Assembly: GCF_000350085.1 (NCBI RefSeq)
Contig: NZ_CAUM01000018.1
Span: 1 to 40,533 of the forward strand
Source: Mesorhizobium metallidurans STM 2683
GTDB lineage: Bacteria > Pseudomonadota > Alphaproteobacteria > Rhizobiales > Rhizobiaceae
DNA length: 40,533 nucleotides
Direction of reading: 5' to 3'
The position numbers and the translations under genes are program-made. This document shows positions 1 to 7,915 of the stretch, piece by piece. Position 1 is the first letter of the stretch. Each line of letters starts with the position of its first letter. The notes beneath the pieces were generated by a model. It saw nothing but the letters and a program-made list of their open reading frames with translations, was not told the DNA's origin and made no database searches.

Positions 1-65
1 TCGAGCCCTCGACAAGGGTTCAATTCAAGTTCGAGGAAACAGCGGCTCTGAGGTAATTCGCGATC

Positions 66-545
66 ATGACGGAAGGCATTGACGGAGACAGTAACGATCA
101 ATTTATATTCGATCCAGATGTAATGAAGGTCTTCTCTAGAGATGGCTCCGTCAACGTTCTGGCAAAGCAAGCATTCGGAGGAAAAGAGTCCGAGTATATG
201 GCATACGGGTATGCCATCGAGTGGAGCGGGGGCGTATCTTGCTTCTGGGCCCAGATCGATTACGTCAGGGATGAAGCGGGTTCTGTTGTTACGATAGATA
301 AAGCTGGTCGAGCCTATGGCATAGTGTGGAGAGATGTAAGGCTCCATGGGTTCGTGCAGGATCTCATGACTAGGCAAGCGTTTAGGTCAGAAGTCATCAC
401 TGATGATAGAGCTTACCAAGCTTTTGGCAGGTTGGTGGCAAGCTTCCTTTGCGTTAACCGGGTTCTGAGACACAATCCTCCGGTGAGGTTCATTTCTTTT
501 CACCGTTCGGAGCATTTCGAGCCGCGTGAAATAAAGGTTGCTTGA
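66..545 (+). CDS. Hypothetical protein, orphan, lower GC
   Basis: A 159-residue soluble protein with no signal peptide or membrane segment. I do not recognise the family. It is acidic at the N-terminus, rich in aromatic residues in the middle (a YMAYGYAIEW stretch near residues 45-54) and ends in a basic, His-containing tail. The ATG at 66 is the first in frame and has only a weak purine-rich sequence upstream. Base use is clearly less GC-rich than the genes that follow (frequent AGA, ATA and GTA codons), which suggests recent acquisition. The 65 bases before it carry no recognisable feature. A role as a small accessory or immunity-type protein is possible, but nothing in the sequence shows it. 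Confidence 0.55.
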   Translation: MTEGIDGDSNDQFIFDPDVMKVFSRDGSVNVLAKQAFGGKESEYMAYGYAIEWSGGVSCFWAQIDYVRDEAGSVVTIDKAGRAYGIVWRDVRLHGFVQDLMTRQAFRSEVITDDRAYQAFGRLVASFLCVNRVLRHNPPVRFISFHRSEHFEPREIKVA

Positions 546-895
546 CATACCGGGACCAAAAAGCCGCACCCGTGATAGGGTTTGGCTGTGCCGGAGCTTT
601 AACACTCTCGACGTAACCGATCGGCGAGTCGGCAAGCGGCTTTCAATCTCCGGCCGGCAATGTGTGGCCAAATGGAAGCATCTGGCCAGCTTTTGCCTTG
701 CCGGGCGAAGGGGGCTCTCGACTCCCCTTCCGCCTTTACCTAGTTTGCCCGGCGACTACGGCGCTGCGTCGATTGGACGAACGAAGGACGCTGTAGCACA
801 TGATTTGGCGCATGATCCCCAGCGAAAATCGATTCTGATAGTCGCTGACGCGGACCTTTGGTTCGGGGTCATGCGCTGTTACAGGGCGGCGGCGC
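546..895. other. Intergenic region
   Basis: I see no convincing gene in these 350 bases. An open frame across 538-984 on the plus strand has no protein-like composition and runs into the next gene in another frame. The right part contains the palindromic repeat described at 808-876. The promoter of the DUF1402 gene must lie here, but no clear -35/-10 pair stands out. Confidence 0.5.
808..876. repeat. Imperfect palindromic intergenic repeat
   Basis: The left arm GCGCATGATCCCC (808-820) is nearly the reverse complement of the right arm GGGGTCATGCGC (865-876), with one bulged base. The interior contains a CGAAAATCGATTC stretch. Elements with GCGCATGAT ends and a CGAAAATCG core are common intergenic repeats in rhizobial genomes, so this is probably a member of such a dispersed family. 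Confidence 0.5.
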
Positions 896-1855
896 ATGAG
901 AAAACTTATCCTCGTCATTCTCGGATTGACGCTGGCGGCAGCCATGTTCGGCGCGCAAGCGGCGACTTTGGTGCCGCCGGGTAACCGCAACGCCGAGCAG
1001 CCCGACATACCGGGCGCCTCCAGCCGGCGCACCCAGGCCACCAACACCACCTTCCAGGCAAAGTACCGCAAGGTCTATGCATTGCTCCAGAACGATGCCG
1101 GGCTTCGCGGCAAGATCCGCCAGGCAGCGGCGGCCTATGGCATCGACCCGATGCACATCGTCGGCGCCATCGTCGGCGAGCATACCTATAATGTCGACGC
1201 CTACGACCGGCTGCAGACCTACTACGTCAAGGCAATCTCCTATCTGTCGAGCAAGCTGGCCTTCGCCTATGGCGGCGAGGACATCACCGATTTCGTGCAA
1301 CGGCCGCAATTCCAGAAATGCGCCGGCAAATCGGACAGCTACGATCTGTGGGAGTGTCGCGAGCAGGTGTGGAACGGCTCGTTTCGTGGCAAAACCGTCG
1401 GCGGGACAAGCTTTCCCAACGACCGTTTCGGCGCGACTTTCTTCCAGCCCTATTATGCCGGCCAGACCTTCGGCCTCGGCCAGCTCAATCCGCTGACCGC
1501 GCTGCAGATGAGCGATCTCGTGCATCAGGTTTCCGGCCTGCCGAAGCTCGACGTCGGCGATCCGAACGCGGTCTACAAGACCATCATGGATCCGGACCTC
1601 ACGCTGTCCTATGTCGCGGCGACGATCAGGAAATCGATCGATGCCTATAAGGACATTGCCGGCTTCGACATATCGGGCAATCCCGGCATTACAGCCACAC
1701 TCTACAATGTCGGCAATCCCGAGCAGCGCGCCTATGCGCTGAAAGCCGAGAACGCCAAGCGCCGTGCCGCCGGCGAACCGGAGAAGCTGCCGGAGGAAAA
1801 TTACTACGGCTGGCTGGTCAACGACAAACTGCCGGAGTTAAAAGCGCTGTTCTAG
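896..1855 (+). CDS. DUF1402 family exported protein
   Basis: A 319-residue protein with an N-terminal signal peptide (MRKLILVILGLTLAAAMFGAQA, cleavage near residue 22), so it is probably periplasmic. The body resembles the DUF1402 family of alphaproteobacteria, whose function is unknown. A GLGQLNPLTAL segment and an earlier HIVGAIVGEHTYNVDAYDR segment are reminiscent of lysozyme-like or transglycosylase folds, where a Glu after a helix is catalytic. That functional hint is inference only. Two Cys residues around 142-154 could form a disulfide. It stands alone, with 180 bases before the next gene. The ATG at 896 was chosen because it begins the signal peptide; the Shine-Dalgarno sequence is weak (AGGGCGGCGGC). 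Confidence 0.8.
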   Translation: MRKLILVILGLTLAAAMFGAQAATLVPPGNRNAEQPDIPGASSRRTQATNTTFQAKYRKVYALLQNDAGLRGKIRQAAAAYGIDPMHIVGAIVGEHTYNVDAYDRLQTYYVKAISYLSSKLAFAYGGEDITDFVQRPQFQKCAGKSDSYDLWECREQVWNGSFRGKTVGGTSFPNDRFGATFFQPYYAGQTFGLGQLNPLTALQMSDLVHQVSGLPKLDVGDPNAVYKTIMDPDLTLSYVAATIRKSIDAYKDIAGFDISGNPGITATLYNVGNPEQRAYALKAENAKRRAAGEPEKLPEENYYGWLVNDKLPELKALF

Positions 1856-2037
1856 CGCCGTTGGCTTCCGCCGATCTCAGGCACCGGACCTCGACATTCT
1901 CGGCAGTTCCGGCACTTTACATCGGCAGCCGGGCGCCTAGTTCTAGTGTTTCGCACCGCGCACCTTTGCGTGGATGGTCGAAAACGGGGCCGTGAACTCT
2001 AGGCCGGTCCCTCAAAAACTCCCAAAGGACGGCTGTC

Positions 2038-2472
2038 ATGACACAAGCCAAGAATGGCGACACCGTGCGCATCAACTATACTGGGCGCCTGACCGACGGC
2101 ACTCAATTCGATTCTTCCGGCAATGAACCGCTGCAATTCACACTGGGTGAAGGCCAGGTGATCCCCGGTCTCGAAACCCATGTCGATGGCATGGAGGTCG
2201 GTACGAAAAGCACCGTCACCGTTCCCGCCGACGCCGCCTACGGACGCCATCGTCCCGAAGCGGTCATAACCATCGACCGCGCCAACGTGCCGGAAAACAT
2301 CAACGTTGATATCGGCACCCGATTGCAGGCCCGCACCCGTGAAGGGCGTGCCATGCCAGTAACGGTCGTCGGCGTGGACGATGCCAGCGTCAAGCTCGAC
2401 GGCAATCACCCGTTGGCCGGAAAGAACCTGGTGTTCGACGTTGAACTGGTCGAGATCGTTCAAGCGGCGTAG
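2038..2472 (+). CDS. FKBP-type peptidyl-prolyl cis-trans isomerase
   Basis: A 144-residue cytosolic FKBP-type prolyl isomerase of the SlyD-like class. The N-terminal half has the FKBP core: VRINYTGRLTDGTQFDSS, then LGEGQVIPGLE, then AAYG. An inserted flap-like segment follows (about residues 75-125), and FDVELVEI closes the domain. SlyD proteins combine proline isomerisation with chaperone activity in the insert domain. Unlike E. coli SlyD there is no long His/Cys-rich C-terminal tail, so metal handling is unlikely. The start has a good AAAGGA about 9 bases upstream. It appears to be monocistronic and is convergent with the moc operon end. Confidence 0.9.
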   Translation: MTQAKNGDTVRINYTGRLTDGTQFDSSGNEPLQFTLGEGQVIPGLETHVDGMEVGTKSTVTVPADAAYGRHRPEAVITIDRANVPENINVDIGTRLQARTREGRAMPVTVVGVDDASVKLDGNHPLAGKNLVFDVELVEIVQAA

Positions 2473-2514
2473 TTCCGGCGTTGGCACGGGTGTCGGATTG
2501 AAAACCGCGCTGGC

Positions 2515-3747
2515 TCAGGCCGCCAGCAGCGACTTGAGCTTGACCGTTTGCGAACCGAGCGCTTCAGGCGCCGGCTTTGCCCGCCTGGCGATCAGCATCT
2601 CGGCCAGCCTGATGTCGCGGGCGACCGCATTGCCCGGGCCGATGCCGCTCGCCGCCACCAGCCTTCCGTCCTCGGCCAGATGGAACAGGATGAAGGCGCC
2701 GTCGTCGAGGTCGCGCCGCACAGTGGAGCGGCCTTCATCCGAGAGCCCCGATATCTGCAGGGTTAGGCCATACTGATCCGACCAGAACCATGGCACGGCG
2801 GCGTGGGCCTCGCCGGCGCCGAGCATGTTCCTCGCCGCCAGCGCGCCCTGCTCCTGGGCATTGCGCCAGGCCTCCAGCCGCACGCGGCGGCCATAGACGG
2901 CAAGTGGAAACGAGCAGCAATCGCCAGCGGCGAAGATGTCGGGGTCGCTGGTGCGAAGCTCGGCGTCGACAGCTATGCCGTTATCGATCGTTAGCCCGGC
3001 TTCCGCGGCGAGCGAGGTCACCGGCACGGCGCCGATGCCGATCACCGCGAGGTCGGCGACGATGTCGCTGCCGCCGGCAAGCGTGATGCGCACGTCAGTG
3101 CCGTCGTCGGCGACGGCCGCGATACCCTGGCCGGTGAGGATCTTCACGCCTTCGGCCTCATGCGCCTGGTGGATGATATCGGCGATTTCGGCCGGTACGC
3201 CGCGCATCAGGATGCGCGGCTGCGCCTCGATGACGGTGACCGAAGCGCCCAGTTTACGCGCCGCTGCGGCGAGTTCGAGGCCGATGAAGCCGCCGCCGAT
3301 AATGGCGACGCGGTTTCCGGCCTTGAGATGAGCGCGAATGGCCAGCGCGTCGTTGAAGGTCCTGAGATAGACGCAACGCGGTCCGAGGCCCGGCATCGGC
3401 AGTCTGCGCGGCAGGGAGCCGGTGGCCAGCAATAGCTTGTCGTATGGCAGGGTCGAGCCGTCCGACAGACGCACGCTGTGCGTGGCGCGGTCGATGGCGA
3501 CGGCCTGAACCGAATGGATATGCCGGATCGATCTCTCTGCCAGGATTTCGTCGCTGGCGATCGCCTTGATCGCGGGCGCATCGCCAGTCATCGCTTCCTT
3601 CGACAGCGGCGGCCGCTCATAGGGCAGATGCGGCTCGTCGCCGACCAGCGTGACCGGCCCGTCATAGCCGAGATCGCGCAGCGCCAAGGCAGCCCGCCCG
3701 CCGCATTCGCCGGCGCCGATGATGAACATTCCCGCCTGCATGACCAT
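2515..3747 (-). CDS. mocF: Ferredoxin reductase of the Moc oxygenase
   Basis: A 410-residue FAD/NAD-dependent ferredoxin reductase of the kind serving Rieske and oxygenase systems. The FAD-binding motif GAGECGG lies at residues 11-17, the NAD-binding motif IIGGGFIGLELA near residue 150, and the second FAD motif IFAAGDC near residue 270. It should pass electrons from NAD(P)H to the Rieske ferredoxin encoded just upstream. The start is taken at 3747, where the ATG overlaps the mocE stop in a TGATG arrangement; ATGs at 3741 and 3729 are alternatives. The longer open frame from 3873 only reads through mocE in another frame. The order mocD-mocE-mocF matches the order reported for rhizopine catabolism genes in Sinorhizobium and Rhizobium. 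The family is certain; the moc assignment rests on context. Confidence 0.82.
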   Translation of the reverse strand: MVMQAGMFIIGAGECGGRAALALRDLGYDGPVTLVGDEPHLPYERPPLSKEAMTGDAPAIKAIASDEILAERSIRHIHSVQAVAIDRATHSVRLSDGSTLPYDKLLLATGSLPRRLPMPGLGPRCVYLRTFNDALAIRAHLKAGNRVAIIGGGFIGLELAAAARKLGASVTVIEAQPRILMRGVPAEIADIIHQAHEAEGVKILTGQGIAAVADDGTDVRITLAGGSDIVADLAVIGIGAVPVTSLAAEAGLTIDNGIAVDAELRTSDPDIFAAGDCCSFPLAVYGRRVRLEAWRNAQEQGALAARNMLGAGEAHAAVPWFWSDQYGLTLQISGLSDEGRSTVRRDLDDGAFILFHLAEDGRLVAASGIGPGNAVARDIRLAEMLIARRAKPAPEALGSQTVKLKSLLAA

Positions 3748-4061
3748 CACCCGAGCTGAATGAGGATTTTGCCGGCATCGACCTTGACCGGATATGTCCT
3801 GAGGTTGACGCAAACCGGCGCCCCCCTGGCCTGGCCGGTCTTGTAGTTGAAGCGGCCATTGTGCTTGGGGCACTCGATGATGTCGTCCAAGACCAGCCCG
3901 TCGGCCAGATGCACCTTCTCATGCGAGCAAAGGCCGTCCGTCGCGAAATACTCGTCGTCGGGGCTACGATAGATGGCGAAGGTGCGGCCGCCATGATCGA
4001 ACCGCATCACGTCCTCTTCGTCGATGTCTCCGGCCTCACAGGCCTCGACCCAGTCGCTCAT
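3747..4061 (-). CDS. mocE: Rieske [2Fe-2S] ferredoxin
   Basis: A 104-residue Rieske-type ferredoxin. The cluster ligands are visible as C45-x-H47 (in CSHEKVHL) and C64-x2-H67 (in CPKHNGRF). It is a small soluble electron carrier that would accept electrons from MocF and reduce the MocD oxygenase. MocE of rhizopine catabolism is a protein of this type, and it sits here between mocD and mocF. It overlaps mocF by one base, which implies translational coupling. A GGAGGACCGATGAG context supports the ATG at 4061. As an isolated protein it could be mistaken for a NirD-like or naphthalene-dioxygenase ferredoxin, but the neighbours favour MocE. Confidence 0.85.
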   Translation of the reverse strand: MSDWVEACEAGDIDEEDVMRFDHGGRTFAIYRSPDDEYFATDGLCSHEKVHLADGLVLDDIIECPKHNGRFNYKTGQARGAPVCVNLRTYPVKVDAGKILIQLG

Positions 4062-4127
4062 CGGTCCTCCCGGCAGAATTTTTGTCGGTCAATTTGCCAG
4101 CCTGATCAGTTTGTCAGGCGGCGCGTG

Positions 4128-5237
4128 TCATTCCGCTGCGGCCGCCACGGCGGCGTTGTCGTTATGGAGTTCCTCGCGATAGGGCTTCGCCGTCGGCGGC
4201 AGCTCGCGCTTGAGGAAATAGTCCTCGTTGCGCAGCTGGCGCAGGAAGACAGGTATCATTTCGCGGTAGCCGGCCAGGATCGATCGCGTCGGCGCCGGCA
4301 GATCATGCTTGATCATCTCATGCAGCCGGGGCAGCGCGTGATAGGGCACCATCGGGAACATGTGATGCTCCACATGGTAGTTCATGTTCCAGTAGATGAA
4401 CCGGCTGATTGGATTCATCAGCACGGTACGGCTGTTGAGACGGTGGTCGATGACATTTTCGGCGAGGCCGCCATGCTGCAGCAGGCCGGTCATGACATGG
4501 TGCCAGGCGCCGTAAAGCCTGGGCAACCCGACCAGCATCAAGGGCAGGAACGAACCCATAGAAAATGCCAGCGCGATGGTCGCGGCATAGATCGCCGTCC
4601 AGATGCGGGCAATGCGGATCGCCTTCGGCTGCTCCTGCTCGGGAATGAAGGTCTTTTCCGCCGGGCTGATAATGCCGGCCGCATTGCGCAGCATGTCGCT
4701 CATGGCATGCCAGGCATCGAGAATGCCGAAGAAATTGAGCACGACGCGCAACAGATCCGGTGGGCGCATCACCGCGATCTCCGGGTCACGGCCGACGATG
4801 ATCGTGTCGGTGTGATGGCGGGTATGGCTCCAGCGCCAGGTCACCGGATTGCGCATGATCATGAAGCAGGCGATCTGATAGACCGCGTCGTTCATCCACT
4901 GGGTCCGGAAAGCGGTGCCGTGGCCGCATTCGTGCCAGCGCGAGTCGGTCGAGGAGCCGTAGAGCACGCCATAAACGAAGAAGAACGGCACGCACCACCA
5001 CGTGCCCCAGAACCAGGCGCCACCGGCGCCGCTCAGGATCAGCGCGGCGAGCCAGATGATGGTGTCGCGGATCGCCGGCCCGTCGGAGCGCTGCATCAGC
5101 TCCTTCATCTGCTTGCGCGGGATGTCGGTATGATACCATTCGGCCGCCGCCAGCCCGTTGTCGACGGCGAGCTTGGCGTCGCGGCCGATCAGGCTGTAGT
5201 CGCGCCGGGACGGTGCTGCGTCCAACGTTGCGTCCAT
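4128..5237 (-). CDS. mocD: Desaturase-like non-haem diiron oxygenase
   Basis: A 369-residue integral membrane protein of the fatty-acid desaturase/alkane hydroxylase superfamily. The three histidine boxes that bind the diiron centre are intact: HECGH at residues 102-106, HTRHH at 138-142 and HVEHH at 288-292. Hydrophobic stretches near residues 60-95 and 212-237 fit membrane helices. MocD is the hydrocarbon-oxygenase-like component proposed to act with MocE and MocF to remove the O-methyl group of rhizopine (3-O-methyl-scyllo-inosamine). The start at 5237 follows a GGTGGAGG about 8 bases upstream; the open frame extends 42 codons further without protein-like sequence. Being divergent from a LacI regulator and near inositol genes supports a methyl-inositol role. 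A lipid desaturase is the alternative. Confidence 0.8.
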   Translation of the reverse strand: MDATLDAAPSRRDYSLIGRDAKLAVDNGLAAAEWYHTDIPRKQMKELMQRSDGPAIRDTIIWLAALILSGAGGAWFWGTWWCVPFFFVYGVLYGSSTDSRWHECGHGTAFRTQWMNDAVYQIACFMIMRNPVTWRWSHTRHHTDTIIVGRDPEIAVMRPPDLLRVVLNFFGILDAWHAMSDMLRNAAGIISPAEKTFIPEQEQPKAIRIARIWTAIYAATIALAFSMGSFLPLMLVGLPRLYGAWHHVMTGLLQHGGLAENVIDHRLNSRTVLMNPISRFIYWNMNYHVEHHMFPMVPYHALPRLHEMIKHDLPAPTRSILAGYREMIPVFLRQLRNEDYFLKRELPPTAKPYREELHNDNAAVAAAAE

Positions 5238-5327
5238 GGGAGTGCCTCCACCAGCGCCCTGCGATCCGCCCCGACTAATCCCGGGCCGCGGTCGCAAGCC
5301 TCGTAGGCTAGAAATAACGCTAAGCCA

Positions 5328-5380
5328 TGATAGGCTCAATATCACAAAGATAGTTTCTATCATTTCCCATCAGAATGATA
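5328..5380. promoter_or_regulatory. Candidate operator cluster, mocD/lacI divergent promoter
   Basis: The divergent spacer holds several TGATA/TATCA half-sites. TGATA (5328-5332) pairs with TATCA (5340-5344) across 7 bases. GATAG-TTT-CTATC (5349-5361) is a tight palindrome. TATCATT (5358-5364) pairs with AATGATA (5374-5380) across 9 bases. Half-sites of this kind in a divergent regulator/operon promoter are the expected position for LacI-family operators. Which arrangement is bound cannot be told from sequence alone. Confidence 0.5.
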
Positions 5381-5410
5381 TAAATTGCTTTGGCAAGCGG
5401 AGAGACAGCC

Positions 5411-6442
5411 ATGCCAAAACGGCCGACCATCACCGATCTGGCGCGCGCCTCCGGCGTCAGCGTCGCCACCGTCGACCGGGTGCTGAACAATCGCCTGCCG
5501 GTGCGCGAGGAAACCGCGCGCCGCGTCTACGAAGCCGCCACCAGCATCGGCTACCACGCCGCCGGGCTGATCAAGCAACGGATGCGCCAGGAACTGCCGG
5601 AATACCGGCTCGGCTTTCTGCTGCTGAGGGGCAATGACGTTTTCTACAGCGATTTCGCACGCGAGCTCGAACTGGCGGTTTCGCAATCGCAGCGCTTCCG
5701 CGGCGTGGCAACCATCGACTTCGCCAGTTCGCTGGCGCCCGACGAGATCGCCGCCCAGATGCGCAAGCTGGCGGCGAAATCCAGGGCCGTCGCCCTTGTC
5801 GGTCCGGACCATCCGACGCTGACGGCAGCCGTGGAGGCGCTGAAGGCAAGAGGGCAACCCGTCTTCTCGCTGCTGTCCGACTTTGCCGCCGGTATCCGCG
5901 AGGGCTATGTCGGCCTCGACAACCGCAAGGTCGGTCGCACCGCGGCCTGGATGATCGCCAGGGCGGCGAGGAAGCCCGGCAAGGTCGCCCTCTTCGTCGG
6001 CAGCCATCGCTTCCATGGCCACGAGCTGCGCGAGATCGGCTTCAGATCATTCTTCCGCGAGCATGCGCCGGAGTTCACGGTGATGGAGACGCTGGTCAAC
6101 CTGGAGGCCAACCAGGTGACGCACGATGCGATGATCGATCTTCTGGCGCGCTACCCGGATCTTGCCGGCTGCTACGTCGCCGGCGGCGGCATGGAAGGCG
6201 CGGTCTCGGCGCTCAGGGCAGCGAGGCCCGTCAATATGCCGGTGGTCGTCTGCAACGAGATCAACGCCGAGTCGCGCGCCGCGCTCGCCGACAACATCCT
6301 GACCATGGTGATTTCGACGCCGCTGGCAGCACTGTGCCGCGAACTTGTCGGACTGATGGCGCATGCCATCGAGGCAGGCGCTGCCAATGCGCCGGGCCAG
6401 ACCTTCCTGCCCTTCGACATCTATCTGCCGGAAAACATCTAG
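5411..6442 (+). CDS. LacI-family transcriptional regulator
   Basis: A 343-residue LacI-family DNA-binding regulator. Residues 5-28 form the classical helix-turn-helix and hinge start (TITDLARASGVSVATVDRVLNNR), followed by a periplasmic-binding-protein-like effector domain to the C-terminus. The ATG at 5411 is preceded by GGAGAG about 7 bases away; a TTG at 5390 would add seven residues. It sits between the divergent mocDEF operon and the downstream sugar transporter/idhA genes, so it probably senses an inositol derivative or rhizopine-like compound and controls both sides. The known moc regulator MocR is of the GntR type, so a LacI protein here would be a different regulatory solution. The ligand is inferred. 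Confidence 0.88.
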   Translation: MPKRPTITDLARASGVSVATVDRVLNNRLPVREETARRVYEAATSIGYHAAGLIKQRMRQELPEYRLGFLLLRGNDVFYSDFARELELAVSQSQRFRGVATIDFASSLAPDEIAAQMRKLAAKSRAVALVGPDHPTLTAAVEALKARGQPVFSLLSDFAAGIREGYVGLDNRKVGRTAAWMIARAARKPGKVALFVGSHRFHGHELREIGFRSFFREHAPEFTVMETLVNLEANQVTHDAMIDLLARYPDLAGCYVAGGGMEGAVSALRAARPVNMPVVVCNEINAESRAALADNILTMVISTPLAALCRELVGLMAHAIEAGAANAPGQTFLPFDIYLPENI

Positions 6443-6801
6443 GTCAGACAGAACATCCGGGTTCAGAAAGGCGCCGCGATGCGTCGACAATAATGTGAAC
6501 CATCAACCTGATGGAAACTTGCATAGGCCTGCCGGTCCGTAAGCCGGACCCTATGAAAAATCCGGCATCCCGCTTCGGAATCTCCTTGACGCCCTTACGC
6601 GAAATGGAATAAATATTTCACCAACTAGGCATTTTGGTTCTTTCGTTCCGGAACATCTGTTTCAAACAGAGGGCTTGGCGTTCCAGCCAGTGCGAAAAAA
6701 CGTCATCCGGAGCAGAGGGCAAGCGGGAGAGATTCCCCGGGAGAGCGGGGATTCCGGGTAGATCGGTGCAGCCGGACACCAATCATGTGGAGGAGAATAA
6801 A
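6443..6801. other. Leader and promoter region of the transporter operon
   Basis: There is no gene in these 359 bases. They contain the promoter and IolR-like site described at 6585-6619, a perfect GTTCCGGAAC palindrome at 6645-6654, and about 180 bases of untranslated leader before the binding-protein gene. A long leader invites post-transcriptional control, but I recognise no riboswitch class. Confidence 0.5.
6585..6619 (+). promoter_or_regulatory. Promoter with IolR-like operator
   Basis: CTTGAC at 6585-6590 matches the rhizobial -35 consensus. A weak AATAAA-type -10 follows after 17 bases (6608-6613). The -10 region is covered by GGAATAAATATTTC (6606-6619), which fits GGAA-N6-TTTC, one base from the GGAA-N6-TTCC motif reported for Sinorhizobium IolR. 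The wider 6605-6620 sequence is a palindrome with one mismatched pair outside its centre. Confidence 0.5.
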
Positions 6802-7743
6802 ATGAAAAAATTGCTTTTGGGCGTCGCCATCATGGCGCTGATGAGTTCGTCCGCCTTGGCAGCCAAGGTCGGCGTGTCGATGGCCAAGTTCGACGACAAT
6901 TTTCTCACCGTGCTGCGCAACGGCATGATCGAGCAGGCCAAGGCCATGGACGGCGTCGAGTTGCAGGTCGAGGACGCGCAGAACGACGTCGCCAAGCAGC
7001 TCGACCAGATCAAGAACTTCGTCGCCTCGGGCGTCGACGCGATCATCGTCAATCCGGTCGACACCTCGGCCACCCAGGCGATGTCGGATGCCGCGGCCGC
7101 GGCCAAGGTTCCGCTGGTCTATGTCAACCGCGAGCCGGTCAATGTCGACACGCTGCCGGAGAGCCAAGCTTTCGTCGCCTCGAACGAGGTCGAATCCGGC
7201 ACGCTCGAGACTCAGGAAGTCTGCCGCCTGTTCACGGAAGCCGGCAAGAAGGAAGCCAATGTCTATGTGATCATGGGTGAGCTTTCAAACCAGGCCGCGG
7301 TGCAGCGCACCAAGGACATTGACGATGTGATCGCCAAGCCGGAATGCAGCTTCATCAAGATCATCGACAAGCAGACGTCGAACTGGAGCCGTGACGAAGC
7401 CCAGAACCTGATGACCAACTGGCTGTCGACCGGCAAGCCGTTCGACGGCGTGATCGCCAACAATGACGAAAGCGCCATCGGCGCCATACAGGCGATGAAG
7501 GCCGCCAATATCGACATGAAGTCGGTTGTCGTCGGCGGCGTCGACGCCACCCAGGACGCGCTTGCCGCGATGCAGGCGGGCGACCTCGACGCAACCGTGT
7601 TCCAGGATGCGGCCGGCCAGGGCGCGGGCGCGCTGGATGCCGCGCTGAAGCTCTCCAAGGGCGAGAAGGTCGAGCGCAAAGTCTACATCCCGTTCCAACT
7701 GGTCACGCCTGCCAACATCGACAAGTTCCTGAAGAAGAACTGA
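6802..7743 (+). CDS. Sugar/inositol ABC transporter binding protein
   Basis: A 313-residue periplasmic binding protein of the ribose/inositol (type I, LacI-like) class. It has a signal peptide (MKKLLLGVAIMALMSSSALAA), then a mature domain starting KVGVSMAKFDDNFL. DAIIVNPVDTSAT and GVIANNDESAIGAIQAMK are typical ligand-pocket segments of this class. It resembles the rhizopine-binding protein MocB and inositol-binding proteins such as IbpA; the choice between them cannot be made by eye. The start at 6802 has a strong GGAGGAG 6 bases upstream. It is first in an operon with a permease, an ATPase and idhA, so its ligand is most likely myo-inositol or a methylated or amino derivative. Confidence 0.85.
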   Translation: MKKLLLGVAIMALMSSSALAAKVGVSMAKFDDNFLTVLRNGMIEQAKAMDGVELQVEDAQNDVAKQLDQIKNFVASGVDAIIVNPVDTSATQAMSDAAAAAKVPLVYVNREPVNVDTLPESQAFVASNEVESGTLETQEVCRLFTEAGKKEANVYVIMGELSNQAAVQRTKDIDDVIAKPECSFIKIIDKQTSNWSRDEAQNLMTNWLSTGKPFDGVIANNDESAIGAIQAMKAANIDMKSVVVGGVDATQDALAAMQAGDLDATVFQDAAGQGAGALDAALKLSKGEKVERKVYIPFQLVTPANIDKFLKKN

Positions 7744-7802
7744 GGCAAGGCTTCGATACGGGGCGGCGCATCAAACCAGAAGAACAGCGCCGCTCCTAAT
7801 TT

Positions 7803-7825
7803 CCTCCCGCCCAGCGGGCGGGAGG
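7803..7825 (+). other. Strong stem-loop after the binding-protein gene
   Basis: CCTCCCGCCC (7803-7812) and GGGCGGGAGG (7816-7825) form a perfect 10-bp stem with the 3-base loop AGC. No T-run follows. In binding-protein-first ABC operons such hairpins commonly protect the 3' end of the binding-protein message, giving it in excess over the membrane parts; that role is inferred here. Confidence 0.7.
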
Positions 7826-7847
7826 ATGAATGCGATTAGAGCGACGT

Positions 7848-7890
7848 GCGTCCATTTGGACGCTTTCCGAAAATCGGTTCCGGTTTTCGG
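7848..7890. repeat. Rhizobial-type intergenic palindromic repeat
   Basis: Two adjacent palindromes. GCGTCCATTTGGACGC (7848-7863) is perfect. CCGAAAATCGG (7867-7877) pairs with CCGGTTTTCGG (7880-7890) with one mismatch and a 2-base spacer. Sequences of this type are dispersed between genes in rhizobia. The element lies in the open frame upstream of the true permease start, which argues against that longer frame being translated. Confidence 0.6.
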
Positions 7891-7915
7891 GCCGATGCGG
7901 CCGGAGGAAAAGAAC

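Noticed and set aside
538..984. A 148-codon plus-strand frame overlapping the start of the DUF1402 gene
   Set aside because: No protein-like composition; it crosses a palindromic repeat and overlaps the signal peptide coding region in another frame.
3861..5306. A 481-codon plus-strand frame opposite mocE and mocD
   Set aside because: The minus strand has Rieske ligands and three His boxes in frame; the plus frame is an antisense shadow.
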